Below, piece by piece: positions 20,043 to 28,900 of a DNA stretch of 64,000 bases. The notes beneath the pieces were generated by a model. It saw only the letters and a list, made by a program, of their open reading frames with translations, made no database searches and was not told the DNA's origin. Position numbers and translations under genes: made by a program. Numbering within the stretch: position 1 is the stretch's first letter; every line of letters begins with the position of its first letter. The stretch lies in the NCBI GenBank assembly GCA_918797485.1, contig CAKKNE010000006.1:3348001-3412000 (forward strand). The letters run 5' to 3'. The stretch is from Pelagomonas calceolata (taxonomy: Eukaryota > Sar > Pelagophyceae > Pelagomonadales > Pelagomonadaceae).

Positions 20043-21986
20043 ATGTCCGCCCAAATGCAGCAGCACAAAGCACACGTGCGCAAGACCATGCGCCAAGCGT
20101 CCAGCGAAAACACCTTCGCGCTCGAGGAGCTCGCAGACGAGCTCAAGGACGCCAAAAACTGCCTCACGCGAGCGAAGCGGCCGCACGTCAAGGCGCTGCT
20201 CGCGGCGCAGATTAGATATGCGGCGGCCGAGGAGCTCCGGTTATTATCGGGCGACGACGCGCCGGCGAGCGTTCCAAACGACCGCATGGCGTTCAGTGCG
20301 GACGCGGAGAATCTCGCGGCGGACCTGGCCGAGGCCAAGACGTTGTTAGCGAGGGCCAAACGACAAGAAACCAAGAGTCGGTTAGTAGCCTACGTGCGCG
20401 CCGCGACCGCCCGGGAAGTGGAGGTGCTCGCGGCGCAGAATACGCCCAAGGCCGAGCCGTCCAAGGAGCACGAGCCGCAAGACGACGCCCCCAAGGCCGA
20501 GGCCGCGGGCTACGTCGAGCGCGAACCGTCGCCAGAAGACGCGCGGGCGCTCCACGCCCTCGCGGCGGACGTGGGCGTCAAGGCGCCGCCGAAGAAGCTG
20601 CCTCCCTCAAAAGGTGTGGTCGTGTCGGCGCCCGTCGAAGCGAGAAAAGCGCCGCCCGCGGCGGCGCCGCGCTTCGACCGCAGCGGGGCCGAGGCGCCGC
20701 CGCCGCTCGGCGCGGGTGCCGACGTGCCGGACCGGGTCGCGTCGATCTGGGAGAAGGCGAAGCAGGACACGCTCGCCGACGAGATGGAGGCTGCTGCCGC
20801 CGCTGACCGCGCCGCGGCCGAAGCGCCAGCGCCGGCGCCGCCCAGGAGGAAGGCGGACCCGCCGCGGTCGCGCGCCTTCGACGGCTGCAAGAAGGGCTTT
20901 TTAGGTGGTTCTGCGCCGGCGAAGAAAGTTACAGAGCCGCCGCCGCCGCCGCCGGTGCCGACGAAGAAGCCGTCGGCGAGCCTCTCGGACTTCGCGCGCA
21001 AGCTGCCGCCCGCGAAGGACCCGCAGATGCACCACCGCCGCGCGGCGGCCTACGAGCGGCACCGCGAGCGCGAGGCCGCGGAGAAGGCAAAGCGCGAGGC
21101 CGAGGCCGAGGCCAAGACCGCGCGGGCCGCGAGCCAGGGCGCGGCGGAGGCCGCGGCCGTGCTCGAGAAGGCCGCCGCGGCCGCGTCGAAGGCCGCGGCG
21201 GCGGCGCCCGCCGCGCCGCCGAAGCCCCCGCCCGCGACCGGCAACGATCCGAAGGTCGACGCGCTCGCTTCTAAATTGAGAACCATGGGCAACAGCAAAC
21301 GCATGGACGAGGTGCCGAACTGCCCGCCACCACAACCAATCTCCGAGCCGGCGTCGACGGCGCCCCGCCCCCTCAAAGCGCGACCACCATCTACTACCGA
21401 AAAGACCTTCGTCGCCGTCACGGCGTTCGGCTGGGAGCAGGGCGATCGCAAGAGCCCCTGGGCGCGCGTCTCCGTGCCTTTGACCGGTGTCGCGCCGGAC
21501 CAAGTCACGTGCTCGTTCGGCGAGGACGCCTTCGACCTCCAGATACGAGGTTTAAGGGGAAAGGACTATCGGTTACGACGGAACGCTTTAGGTGGCAACA
21601 TCGATCCCGCGAAATCGTCCTACAGCGTGTCCGGCGGCCGCGTCGTCGTGAAGCTGCGCAAGGTTCCGCTCGAGGACGGTTCGTTTGTGGAATGGGAGGA
21701 GCTGAGCTGCCCCGGCGGCGACCGCGAGAAAGCCGTTGATAACGCGCCGCGCAAGCCCGGCGGCGAGCCCTACGACATCGCGCGCAAGCTCTACGAGACG
21801 GGCAACCCTATAATCAGAGAGAAGATTGGGGCCGCGGCGACGCGGCACCGCGACCGCATCTTCGCGCAGGGCTGCGACAGCCCCCTCGAGGATGTTTTGA
21901 AAGAGCACGGCGGCAAGCTCGAGGAGATCCTGCGACGGAACAATCCTTTGAAAGAGAAGCTGTTCGACTCGGGGCTCGGCGAGTAA
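20043..21986 (+). CDS. CacyBP/SIP-like protein with CS domain and two SIP N-terminal-type repeats
   Basis: 647 aa from ATG 20043. Two related helical segments near the N-terminus (LADELKDAKNCLTRAKRPHV and LAADLAEAKTLLARAKRQET) resemble the Siah-interacting-protein N-terminal dimerisation helix. A long Ala/Pro/Lys-rich disordered region follows, with RAFDGCKKGFLGG. The C-terminal CS domain reads VAVTAFGWEQGDRKSPWARV, VSVPLTGVAPDQVTCSF, FDLQIRGLRGKDYRL, VVVKLRKV. CacyBP-type proteins link HSP90/Siah/SCF ubiquitination; this one is much longer than animal CacyBP and has the helix duplicated. Single exon. Convergent with the gene at 22349-23107. Confidence 0.72.
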   Translation: MSAQMQQHKAHVRKTMRQASSENTFALEELADELKDAKNCLTRAKRPHVKALLAAQIRYAAAEELRLLSGDDAPASVPNDRMAFSADAENLAADLAEAKTLLARAKRQETKSRLVAYVRAATAREVEVLAAQNTPKAEPSKEHEPQDDAPKAEAAGYVEREPSPEDARALHALAADVGVKAPPKKLPPSKGVVVSAPVEARKAPPAAAPRFDRSGAEAPPPLGAGADVPDRVASIWEKAKQDTLADEMEAAAAADRAAAEAPAPAPPRRKADPPRSRAFDGCKKGFLGGSAPAKKVTEPPPPPPVPTKKPSASLSDFARKLPPAKDPQMHHRRAAAYERHREREAAEKAKREAEAEAKTARAASQGAAEAAAVLEKAAAAASKAAAAAPAAPPKPPPATGNDPKVDALASKLRTMGNSKRMDEVPNCPPPQPISEPASTAPRPLKARPPSTTEKTFVAVTAFGWEQGDRKSPWARVSVPLTGVAPDQVTCSFGEDAFDLQIRGLRGKDYRLRRNALGGNIDPAKSSYSVSGGRVVVKLRKVPLEDGSFVEWEELSCPGGDREKAVDNAPRKPGGEPYDIARKLYETGNPIIREKIGAAATRHRDRIFAQGCDSPLEDVLKEHGGKLEEILRRNNPLKEKLFDSGLGE

Positions 21987-22003
21987 AATAGAATTGGTAG
22001 CAT

Positions 22004-22031
22004 ACTAATGTACCGCATGCGGTACATTAGT
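22004..22031. repeat. Perfect 28-bp palindrome
   Basis: ACTAATGTACCGCA followed immediately by its exact reverse complement TGCGGTACATTAGT. It begins 18 bp after the stop codon of the CS-domain gene and would fall in its 3' untranslated region. It could fold as a loopless hairpin or cruciform, or bind a dimeric protein. Confidence 0.85.
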
Positions 22032-22101
22032 GAAACTCAAAAACCCGCCTCATAAGGCCGCGGCGTACCGGGTCCTCTCGATCTGCGGCGCCGCGCCGCG
22101 G

Positions 22102-22328
22102 ATGGACGGGTCGGACGCGGAAGCCTTTGTTCGTGGTGGACGCTGTGGCACCCCGCCGGCGGGGCATGCCGCGGCGACGCGCTCGATGCGGAGTCGCTCG
22201 AACTCCGCGGCTGCGAGGGCGTTTGTGTTGTCGGCGCGGCGGCGATGCCTGCGCTCCCGCGGGTCAACCCGTCGCTGTCCTGCTACGCGATGGGCTGGCG
22301 CCTCGGGGAGCTCCTCGCCGCCGAATAA
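22102..22328 (+). pseudogene. C-terminal remnant of a GMC oxidoreductase
   Basis: The frame from 22140 to the stop at 22326-22328 reads TLWHPAGGACRGDALDAESL, then ELRGCEGVCVVGAAAMP, ALPRVNPSLSCYAMGWRLGE. This follows the family C-terminus WHPxGTCRMG ... LRVxGxxxLRVVDASxMPxLPxxNxxxxxYMIAE. Just upstream, in another frame, GSDAEAFVR matches the helix that normally precedes WHP, so there is one frame break. The glutathione-sized FAD-binding N-terminus is absent. GMC enzymes oxidise alcohols such as choline or glucose using FAD. The key WHP and NP positions are kept, so the loss is probably recent, or this is the last exon of an unseen gene; no upstream exon is visible because the previous gene abuts it. 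Confidence 0.55.
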
Positions 22329-22348
22329 AATCGCACTCTTGTTAAAAT

Positions 22349-23107
22349 TTACCGTCGCCGATCGCAGGCCGGGGCCGCCTCCCACGGGAGGTGGTGGACC
22401 ACGCGCGAGTCCGCGGTCGCGCTGTCGACGCGGCAGCCGCCCCGCCCCCGCCCGGATGTCTGGGGCAGCTCCGCGTAGCGGCCCGACGCGACGATGGGCG
22501 CGAGGGCGCGCATCGCGTGGCGTTCAGCGTTACATTCCATCACGCCCGGCTGGGCGCAGACGGTCGTCGCGTTCGGCGGCAGCGCGAACTGGCCGCGCGG
22601 TAATGTCGCCGGGCGCCACGCCATGAAGTCCGTGTGGACACGGCTCGTGGTACGAGAAGGCGAGGACCGCCCGCAGAAGGCGAGGACCGCGTCGATGCCG
22701 TCGCGCGCCATGTGCGTGCGCAGGAAGCGGTCCTCGCTGACGATGACGTCCGGGTTGAGTCGTACGACCCAGTCGTAGCCGTCGAACCAGCCCCGCGCCT
22801 CGGCCTCGCTCAGCGCCAGGATGGCGCCCATCTGCTTCTTCGTCGAGCCCCGCGTAAAGGCCTTGCGATGCACCTGCCGCGTCGCCTCGGCGGAGAAGAT
22901 TTCCACGGAGCGATTATTGTAGCGCGGGAACGCCGCGGCGACGGCGGCGAGCTGCGCGGCGGTCGCCGGCCGTCCGCTGTTGAAGACGACGACGTCGGCG
23001 TCCCGGAGCAACCGCGCCCGCCGCGCCGCGGCCGGCCACAGGCACCTGAGACCCGACGTGTGCCACTCGCTCAGATGAGTCGTGACGTACAGGAGCGTTC
23101 GCAGCAT
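22349..23107 (-). CDS. Glycosyltransferase-like secretory protein
   Basis: 253 aa from ATG 23107. The sequence DADVVVFNSGRPATAAQLAA, then a central GYDWVVRLNPDVIVSEDRFL, is the arrangement seen in nucleotide-sugar-dependent transferases, where the Asn-Pro-Asp block supplies an acidic metal-binding pair. MECNAERHAMRALAP and HTDFMAWRP fit a family of algal glycosyltransferase-like proteins of unknown specificity. No clear membrane anchor; MLRTLLYVTTH is only weakly hydrophobic. Divergent from another glycosyltransferase-like gene (23328) with 220 bp between starts, so the two may be co-expressed in cell-surface glycan synthesis, which is inference. Confidence 0.6.
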   Translation of the reverse strand: MLRTLLYVTTHLSEWHTSGLRCLWPAAARRARLLRDADVVVFNSGRPATAAQLAAVAAAFPRYNNRSVEIFSAEATRQVHRKAFTRGSTKKQMGAILALSEAEARGWFDGYDWVVRLNPDVIVSEDRFLRTHMARDGIDAVLAFCGRSSPSRTTSRVHTDFMAWRPATLPRGQFALPPNATTVCAQPGVMECNAERHAMRALAPIVASGRYAELPQTSGRGRGGCRVDSATADSRVVHHLPWEAAPACDRRR

Positions 23108-23193
23108 GGTACCGGTCACGGGCTGCCCGTCATCAGATGCTGCCCCGGCAAGTCCCTGCTGCTCCAAGGCAACATGCGAGTTAACGAAACGCA

Positions 23194-23220
23194 GCTAGCG
23201 GCCTGTAAGACACTAGCCAG
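23194..23220 (+). promoter_or_regulatory. CTAG dyad with TGTAAGACA core, strong copy 3
   Basis: GCTAGCGGCC, TGTAAGACA, CTAGCCAG, almost identical to the copy at 17487. It lies in the 220-bp spacer between two divergent glycosyltransferase-like genes, 87 bp from one start and 108 bp from the other. Confidence 0.5.
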
Positions 23221-23327
23221 AGACGGGAAAGCAGCCCATGCGTCAAAAGACGTGCGCACCGCTGCCCGACGGCCGCGAATGGGCAGCAGCGATGACGCAT
23301 TGATGCGCAGAAACAGGCCGGAAGAGG

Positions 23328-25421
23328 ATGCGCCTCCTCGCTGCCGCGGCGCTTCTGTCGACGACGTGCAGTCGCCTCTACACGCCGCGCCTCTTCCCGC
23401 CGCGCCCGGAACCGCCGCTCCCACCACTAACGAAGGAGGCCTGCGACCGCCAGGCCCGCGACGAGCGGCGGGCGCGGCAATACTCTAATACCACGTGCGC
23501 ACCGCTGGTGGACGGTGGTTGCGCAACGAGCTGCTGCCGCACGGGTGCCGAAGAAGATACGGCGCGCGCCCGGCGCTGGGTCGCGGCCCGAAGCTATATC
23601 GTCGCCTCTCTGGCCACGTCAGATCCGGCGTGCGCCGCGCGCGCGACGGTCGAGAACCTGCTCGCGCATACGACGGACGTCTTAGTCGTCGTGCACCGCG
23701 GCTGCGGGTCGGAACGCTTCACTCTATCCGATGCTCGCGTCGTGCTAAACCCGGTCTGCGTCCCCACGCGACGGGCCTACGGGTCGCTGCTGCACGCCCA
23801 CCTGCGCAACGTGCTGTACGCGAAAACAACGTTTTCAAAACCTCCGACGCACGTCCTCCTGACGGCGGCGAATTTGTACTGGATCGCGCCCGGCGTCGAA
23901 AGTTATATCCGCGCCGTCGGTTCGAGCGTCTACGGCGCGCCGCGGGTCGCCCCGCCCGCGACCCACCCGCCGGATTTAGATCCGGACTGGGCCTCCATCG
24001 TGAGACGCCTGCCGTCCGAGGGCGCGCTCCAGCAAAAACACGAGGGGAGCTTCTACCCCTGGGCCGCGGCGGCGCACATGGTCCACACGATCGACTTGAA
24101 CCGCCTGAACCACCGCTCCTGCTTCTGCGGCGGTTTTTGTATCGAAGAATATTACCTGCCGAACCTGTTCTATCTTCTGGAGAAGGACCGCTTCCCTTCG
24201 GGAATCGACGCGGCCTGCTACGCGCGAGCCAATCCCGATTTAAGACCGGGCTACTGCGTCGATGGCGAGTGCGACGCGCGGGGGCTAAGAAGGCACTGGG
24301 ACGACTTCGGACGGTGCGAGGGCCGCCCGGTCGCGTGTCCTCCTACGACCATGGAGTCTCCAACACTCAAAGCGCGCGTCACGGTCTTCTACAACGTCTT
24401 CGCCAAGGCCACGGGCGCGGCCGCGGCCATCGTCGCCGAGCAGATGAGCCAGTTACGAGAGGCGCCGCTCTGGCCGTTCATCGAGGAGGTGCGCTACGCG
24501 ACGATCGGTCCGGACGCCGCCGTAGCCGCCGAGGTCGCGAAGCACTGTACGGACGTAACGTGCGTCCACCTCGGCCACGACGCGGCGGGCAGCGAGCTGA
24601 ATAGTTTGGAACCGCTCCACGCGTATTGCGTCCAAAACCCGGAGGCGTCCGTGGCCTACCTCCACGACAAGGGCTCGTTCCACGAGTCGCCGCGCAACGC
24701 CCGGCTGCGGCGGGTTCTATTACGGGGTCTGGCGTCGCGGCCGTGCGCCGCCGCGATCACGGCTCCTAGTGCTTGCGACGTCTGCTCCAGTCGCTTCGCC
24801 GTAACGCCCCACCAGCACACGTCCGGGAACATGTGGCTCGCGAGATGTTCGTACGTTCAACGGCTCCACGCGCCGCGGGACTTCCGGCGACGGATGGAGC
24901 TCCATTATGGGAGAAAAAAGGGCGGCGAGGCCTGGCCCCTGGGGACCTGGCGCTTCGCCTACGAGCACTGGGTCCACTCGCACCCGTCGTTACGGGCGTG
25001 CGACGTCCTCGATCACGAATTCCAGGAGGGCTACGGGAACCTGCCCCCGACGGATTTTGAGATCTCGTTCGCGCTGGCGCCGCGGTATAACAGAGGCCAC
25101 GCGTTCTTCGCCGCCGCGACGGCCTTCCGCGGGCGGCCGGCGGCGTTCTCCCTCGACGACCGCATCCCGGAGATGGAGCGCGAGTGGCGCGCGCTCTACA
25201 ACGCGACGCCTCCACCACTATCGCGGCTCCGGACCTACTACGGCGGCCGGGCCTGCGTCGCTCCCGCGCCGGCGGCGGGCGGCGGGCGGCGCGACGACTT
25301 CCTGTTCGCGGGGACGGTCGCGAGTCGCGACCGGGTCCTGCGGAGGGAGGTCGGACGCACGAAGTTCGCCGTCAAGCACCGCGCGCACAACGTCAGCTGC
25401 GCGCGGTCGGGGATTAGTTAG
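23328..25421 (+). CDS. Large secretory glycosyltransferase-like protein
   Basis: 697 aa, single exon, signal peptide MRLLAAAALLSTTCSRLY. The N-terminal domain (about 80-300) reads ARSYIVASLATSDPACAARATV, THVLLTAANLYWIAPGV and CFCGGFCIEEYYLPNLFY. A Cys-containing linker (YARANPDLRPGYCVDGECD, RRHWDDFGRCEGRP) follows. The C-terminal domain (about 345-560) carries YLHDKGSFHESPRNARLRR and HTSGNMWLARCSYVQRL, text I associate with stramenopile glycosyltransferase-like proteins. Two putative transferase domains in one chain suggest a glycan-modifying enzyme in the secretory pathway; substrate unknown. Confidence 0.62.
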   Translation: MRLLAAAALLSTTCSRLYTPRLFPPRPEPPLPPLTKEACDRQARDERRARQYSNTTCAPLVDGGCATSCCRTGAEEDTARARRWVAARSYIVASLATSDPACAARATVENLLAHTTDVLVVVHRGCGSERFTLSDARVVLNPVCVPTRRAYGSLLHAHLRNVLYAKTTFSKPPTHVLLTAANLYWIAPGVESYIRAVGSSVYGAPRVAPPATHPPDLDPDWASIVRRLPSEGALQQKHEGSFYPWAAAAHMVHTIDLNRLNHRSCFCGGFCIEEYYLPNLFYLLEKDRFPSGIDAACYARANPDLRPGYCVDGECDARGLRRHWDDFGRCEGRPVACPPTTMESPTLKARVTVFYNVFAKATGAAAAIVAEQMSQLREAPLWPFIEEVRYATIGPDAAVAAEVAKHCTDVTCVHLGHDAAGSELNSLEPLHAYCVQNPEASVAYLHDKGSFHESPRNARLRRVLLRGLASRPCAAAITAPSACDVCSSRFAVTPHQHTSGNMWLARCSYVQRLHAPRDFRRRMELHYGRKKGGEAWPLGTWRFAYEHWVHSHPSLRACDVLDHEFQEGYGNLPPTDFEISFALAPRYNRGHAFFAAATAFRGRPAAFSLDDRIPEMEREWRALYNATPPPLSRLRTYYGGRACVAPAPAAGGGRRDDFLFAGTVASRDRVLRREVGRTKFAVKHRAHNVSCARSGIS

Positions 25422-25980
25422 GCCCGTTTTTTACATCGCCCTTAACTAGCTTTTTGCCTGGGCGGCGGGACCCTGCGACCTGCGCGCTGGCGACCGCGAT
25501 CGGTCCAGTCTTCGAAGATAGCGCCCTCCTCCAACTCGAGGCGCCGGTCGACGCAATAATTGTGCAGTTTAATGCACGCGCCGATACGCTGGGGATGGCT
25601 TGTTTTGCCGCGCTGACTCCTACTCTCTCAAAAAGCGGGGCGACGTGTGGACAGCCAAGAGTCGCGGCGGCTGCCTCCTCACCGAGATCACCGCCACAAT
25701 AAAAAGAAACGGAAAGGACGTTCGTTGCGACCCGTACACTTCGTCGGGAACGAGCTACTCGAAGTTCGTCATCGAGGCGTCAGGTCCAGATCCATATCTC
25801 GGCCTGCCGTTTCATTGTGGTGCTTATCGCGACACCGGCCCGCCGTACACTGACGATGATGCTCAGCGCGCGTCCACATGCTCACGAGGGACACTGCCCA
25901 CCCTCAAAGCTTTCCTCCCGCCCCTTTCCCAGATACATACTCGCTCCTAAAAACCGTACGACGAAAGATGAGCGCTCTAC
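25422..25980. other. Convergent spacer with short unexplained open frames
   Basis: Between two convergent genes. Plus-strand frames at 25454-25702 and 25600-25950 have some protein-like text (DAIIVQFNARADTLG; GGCLLTEITATIKRNGKDV; SSGTSYSKFVIEASG) but sit in different frames and have no good start or family match. They could be an intron-containing small gene or a remnant. I do not call a product. Confidence 0.35.
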
Positions 25981-28900
25981 TTAGGCCCTCCGCACGACGT
26001 GCGCGCACGCCGCCGGCAGCTGCAGACAGTTCCGCCTTGATAGATCGAGCGTCTTCGCCAGCACCGCTCCGTATAGAGTAGGTGGTTCTACCACTCCAGC
26101 TAACACACCCGCATCGAGCTTCGACAGAGCGCCGATGCACCGCGTCGCGATCCTATCGGACCCTTCGACTAATTCTTTGCACCCAATGACCAACACCCCG
26201 CGCGGCCACAGTTCCTCGGACGAACCTCTGGGAACAGTAGACAGCCACCGGCCGCCCGCGCACTCGACGATGTCCTGCAGCTCCGAATCGGACGGGAGCA
26301 TCATCGAGGCGTCGCGGGCGCCGGGCGCCAAAGCGACCGCATAACCCGACAATACTTTGACGGAGGGATTTTGAGCTAACGACCTCGCAAGATTGAAGCC
26401 CCAGAGCTGCTCCTTGGCTCTATCCTTCACTAAAAATGGCTTCTCGTCGGCCCGGCCGTCCGAGGCCAAACAAGCCCCGAGCCACTCGCCCGTCACCACA
26501 TAAGACGCCGTAGATAACCCGATCATGAGCTTCGGCGTCCGCTTGAGGGGCGCCTTCGTGATGACGTGCGTCGCGTCCCGCGCACCGACCTCGCTGAAGC
26601 CAAGCAGTTTTAAGATACCGCGCTCCGAGATCGACGGCTCGTAGTTCGTGAAGACAATGCGTACCGAGTCGTCGGGCGGCTGCATGGTGGTCTCGGGCTC
26701 GGCCTTGCGCTGCTTCGCCTTCGTCGCGGGTTCCTTGGGCGCCTCCGGAGGCTCAGCGGCCTTGCGCTTCTTCGCGGCGGGCTTCTTCGGCGGTGGTGCG
26801 GGCGCGGGCGCGGGCTCGGCGGCCTTGGGCGCGCGGCCGCGCTTCTTCGGCGGCGCCGCGGGCTTCTTCGGCGCGGGCGCCGGCGCCGGTGCTTCCTCCT
26901 CCTCGGGAGCGGCGGCGGCCTTGGGCTGCCGGCCGCGCTTCTTCGGCGGCGCCGCGGGGTTCTTCGGCGGCTCGGCCGCGGCGGCGGGCTTCCGGCCCTT
27001 CTTCGGCGCCGGCGCCGGCGCGGGCGCGTCCTCCTCCTCGGCCTCGGGAGCTGCCGGCGCGTCCAGCGGCGTCGTCGTGTTCGCGCGGAGCGACTTCCGC
27101 TCGCCCGCGCCGCCCTCGTCGTTCGCGTCGCCGTCCAACTCCACGAAGAGCCAGCCGCGCGCGCGCCGCTCGAGGATCGTCGCGACGCGGCCGCCGGCCG
27201 TGCGCACCTGCTCCCGCTCCTCGGGCTCCGCGGCCGCGGGCGCCTTGGCCGCCGCCGGCTTCTTCGCCGGCGCGGCGGCCTTGGCGGCCTTGGGCGGCCG
27301 GCCGCGCTTCTTGGGAGGCGGCGCCTCCGCGGCCGCCTCCTCCGGGGCCGCGGGCGCCTTTTTCCGCCCGCGCTTCTTGGGAGCCGGCGCCTCGGCCTCC
27401 TCCGCGGCCTCCTCGACCTCCTCCGGAGCCGCGGGCGTCTTGGCCGCCGCCGCCGGCTTCTTGGCCTTCGGCGGCCGCCCGCGTTTTTTGGGGGCCGGCG
27501 CCTCGGCCTCGTCGGCGGCCGCGGGCGACTTCGGGGGCCGCCCGCGCTTCTTCGGCGCGGGCGCCGCGTCCTCGGCCGCGGGCGACGGCGCGGCCTCTTC
27601 TGCGGTCGCAGCTCTCGCCGCCGCGCCGCCCGCGGCGCGCCGGGGCGCCTTGGCGGGCGGGCTCGACGCCGGCTCGAACTTGTCGCGCCGCGCGCTCCGC
27701 ACCGTCTCCTCGCCGTCGAGGCGCAGCTTCCACCAGCCCCGCTCCGGCAGCGCCTCGATACGACCGGGCGCGCCGCCCATGGTGACGCGGGCGCCCACGG
27801 CCAGGCCCTCGGCGGCCGTCGGCGACGCCGGCGCCGCCGCGGCCTCGTCCTCGTCCGCGCGCGGGCTGTTCGACGCGCTGCGCCCGCCGATGAGGGCCTC
27901 GCCGGACGTCGACCGGCGCATCTTGTCCCGCCCCGAGGGCTCCGCGTACGACACGGGCGACCCCGCGCGCCGCGGCCGCCGCGCCTGCGGCTTCGACGCC
28001 TTCTTCGCCGGCTTCTTGGACTTGGGCGGCGCCGGCGCGGCCGCTTCCTCCTCCTCCTCGTCGGCGGCGTCGGGGCTCGGCGGCGGCGGCGGCGCGTCGG
28101 GCGACTTCGGGGGCCGCCCGCGCTTCTTCTTCGGCGCCGGCGCCTCCTCGGCGGGCGACGCCGGCGCGGCGTCCTCCTCGGCCGCGGGCGACTTCGGGGG
28201 CCGCCCGCGCTTCTTCTTCGGCGCCGGCGCCTCCTCGGCGGCGGGCGACGCCGGCTCGTCCTCCTGGGATGCAGCGGGCGACTTCGGGGGCCGCCCGCGC
28301 TTCTTCTTCGGCGCCGGCGCCTCCTCGGCGGGCGACGCCGGCGGCTGAGTGGTCGACACGGCGTCCTCAGTCGCCTCGCCGACGCGGAAGAAGCCGCCCT
28401 TGAGGTCGTACTTGAGGTCCCCCTTCTTGCCGCCGCCCTCCAAGTACTCGCGCGCCGTCGTCGCCGCCTCGATGCTCGCGGGCCGCCCGCGCCCGCCCCG
28501 CGGCTTCTCCGTGCGCGCGATGGGCGCGTTGCGCGCGATGAGCGCGTCGACGTCTTGGCTGGCCGGCGAGGGCGGCGGCGGCGCGGGGGCGGCGTCCTCC
28601 TCGTCGTCGTCGTCCGCCGGCGGCGGCGGCGCCTCGTCCTCGTCGTCGTCCGCGGGCGCCGCGTCCTCCTCCTCCTCCTCCTCCTCCGCCACCGCGTCGA
28701 GCTGCGTCTCCGCGTCCGCGGCCGCCGGCGGGGGCGCGTCGAGCTGCGTCTCGGCGTCGTCGGCCGGCGCGCCGCCGCCGAGCTGCGTCTCCGCGTTCGC
28801 GTCGGCGGCGTCGTCGTCGTCGTCCTCGGGCGGCGGCGCGCAGGGCGTCAGCGACGAGGCCCGCCGCGACAGGGGTTTGGCCGCGCCCGGCGCCTGGACC

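Noticed and set aside
26648-28348. 566-codon plus-strand frame rich in Gly/Ala/Phe
   Set aside because: Antisense of the Lys/Pro/Arg repeat region of the FHA/BRCT gene; its repetitive text mirrors those repeats.
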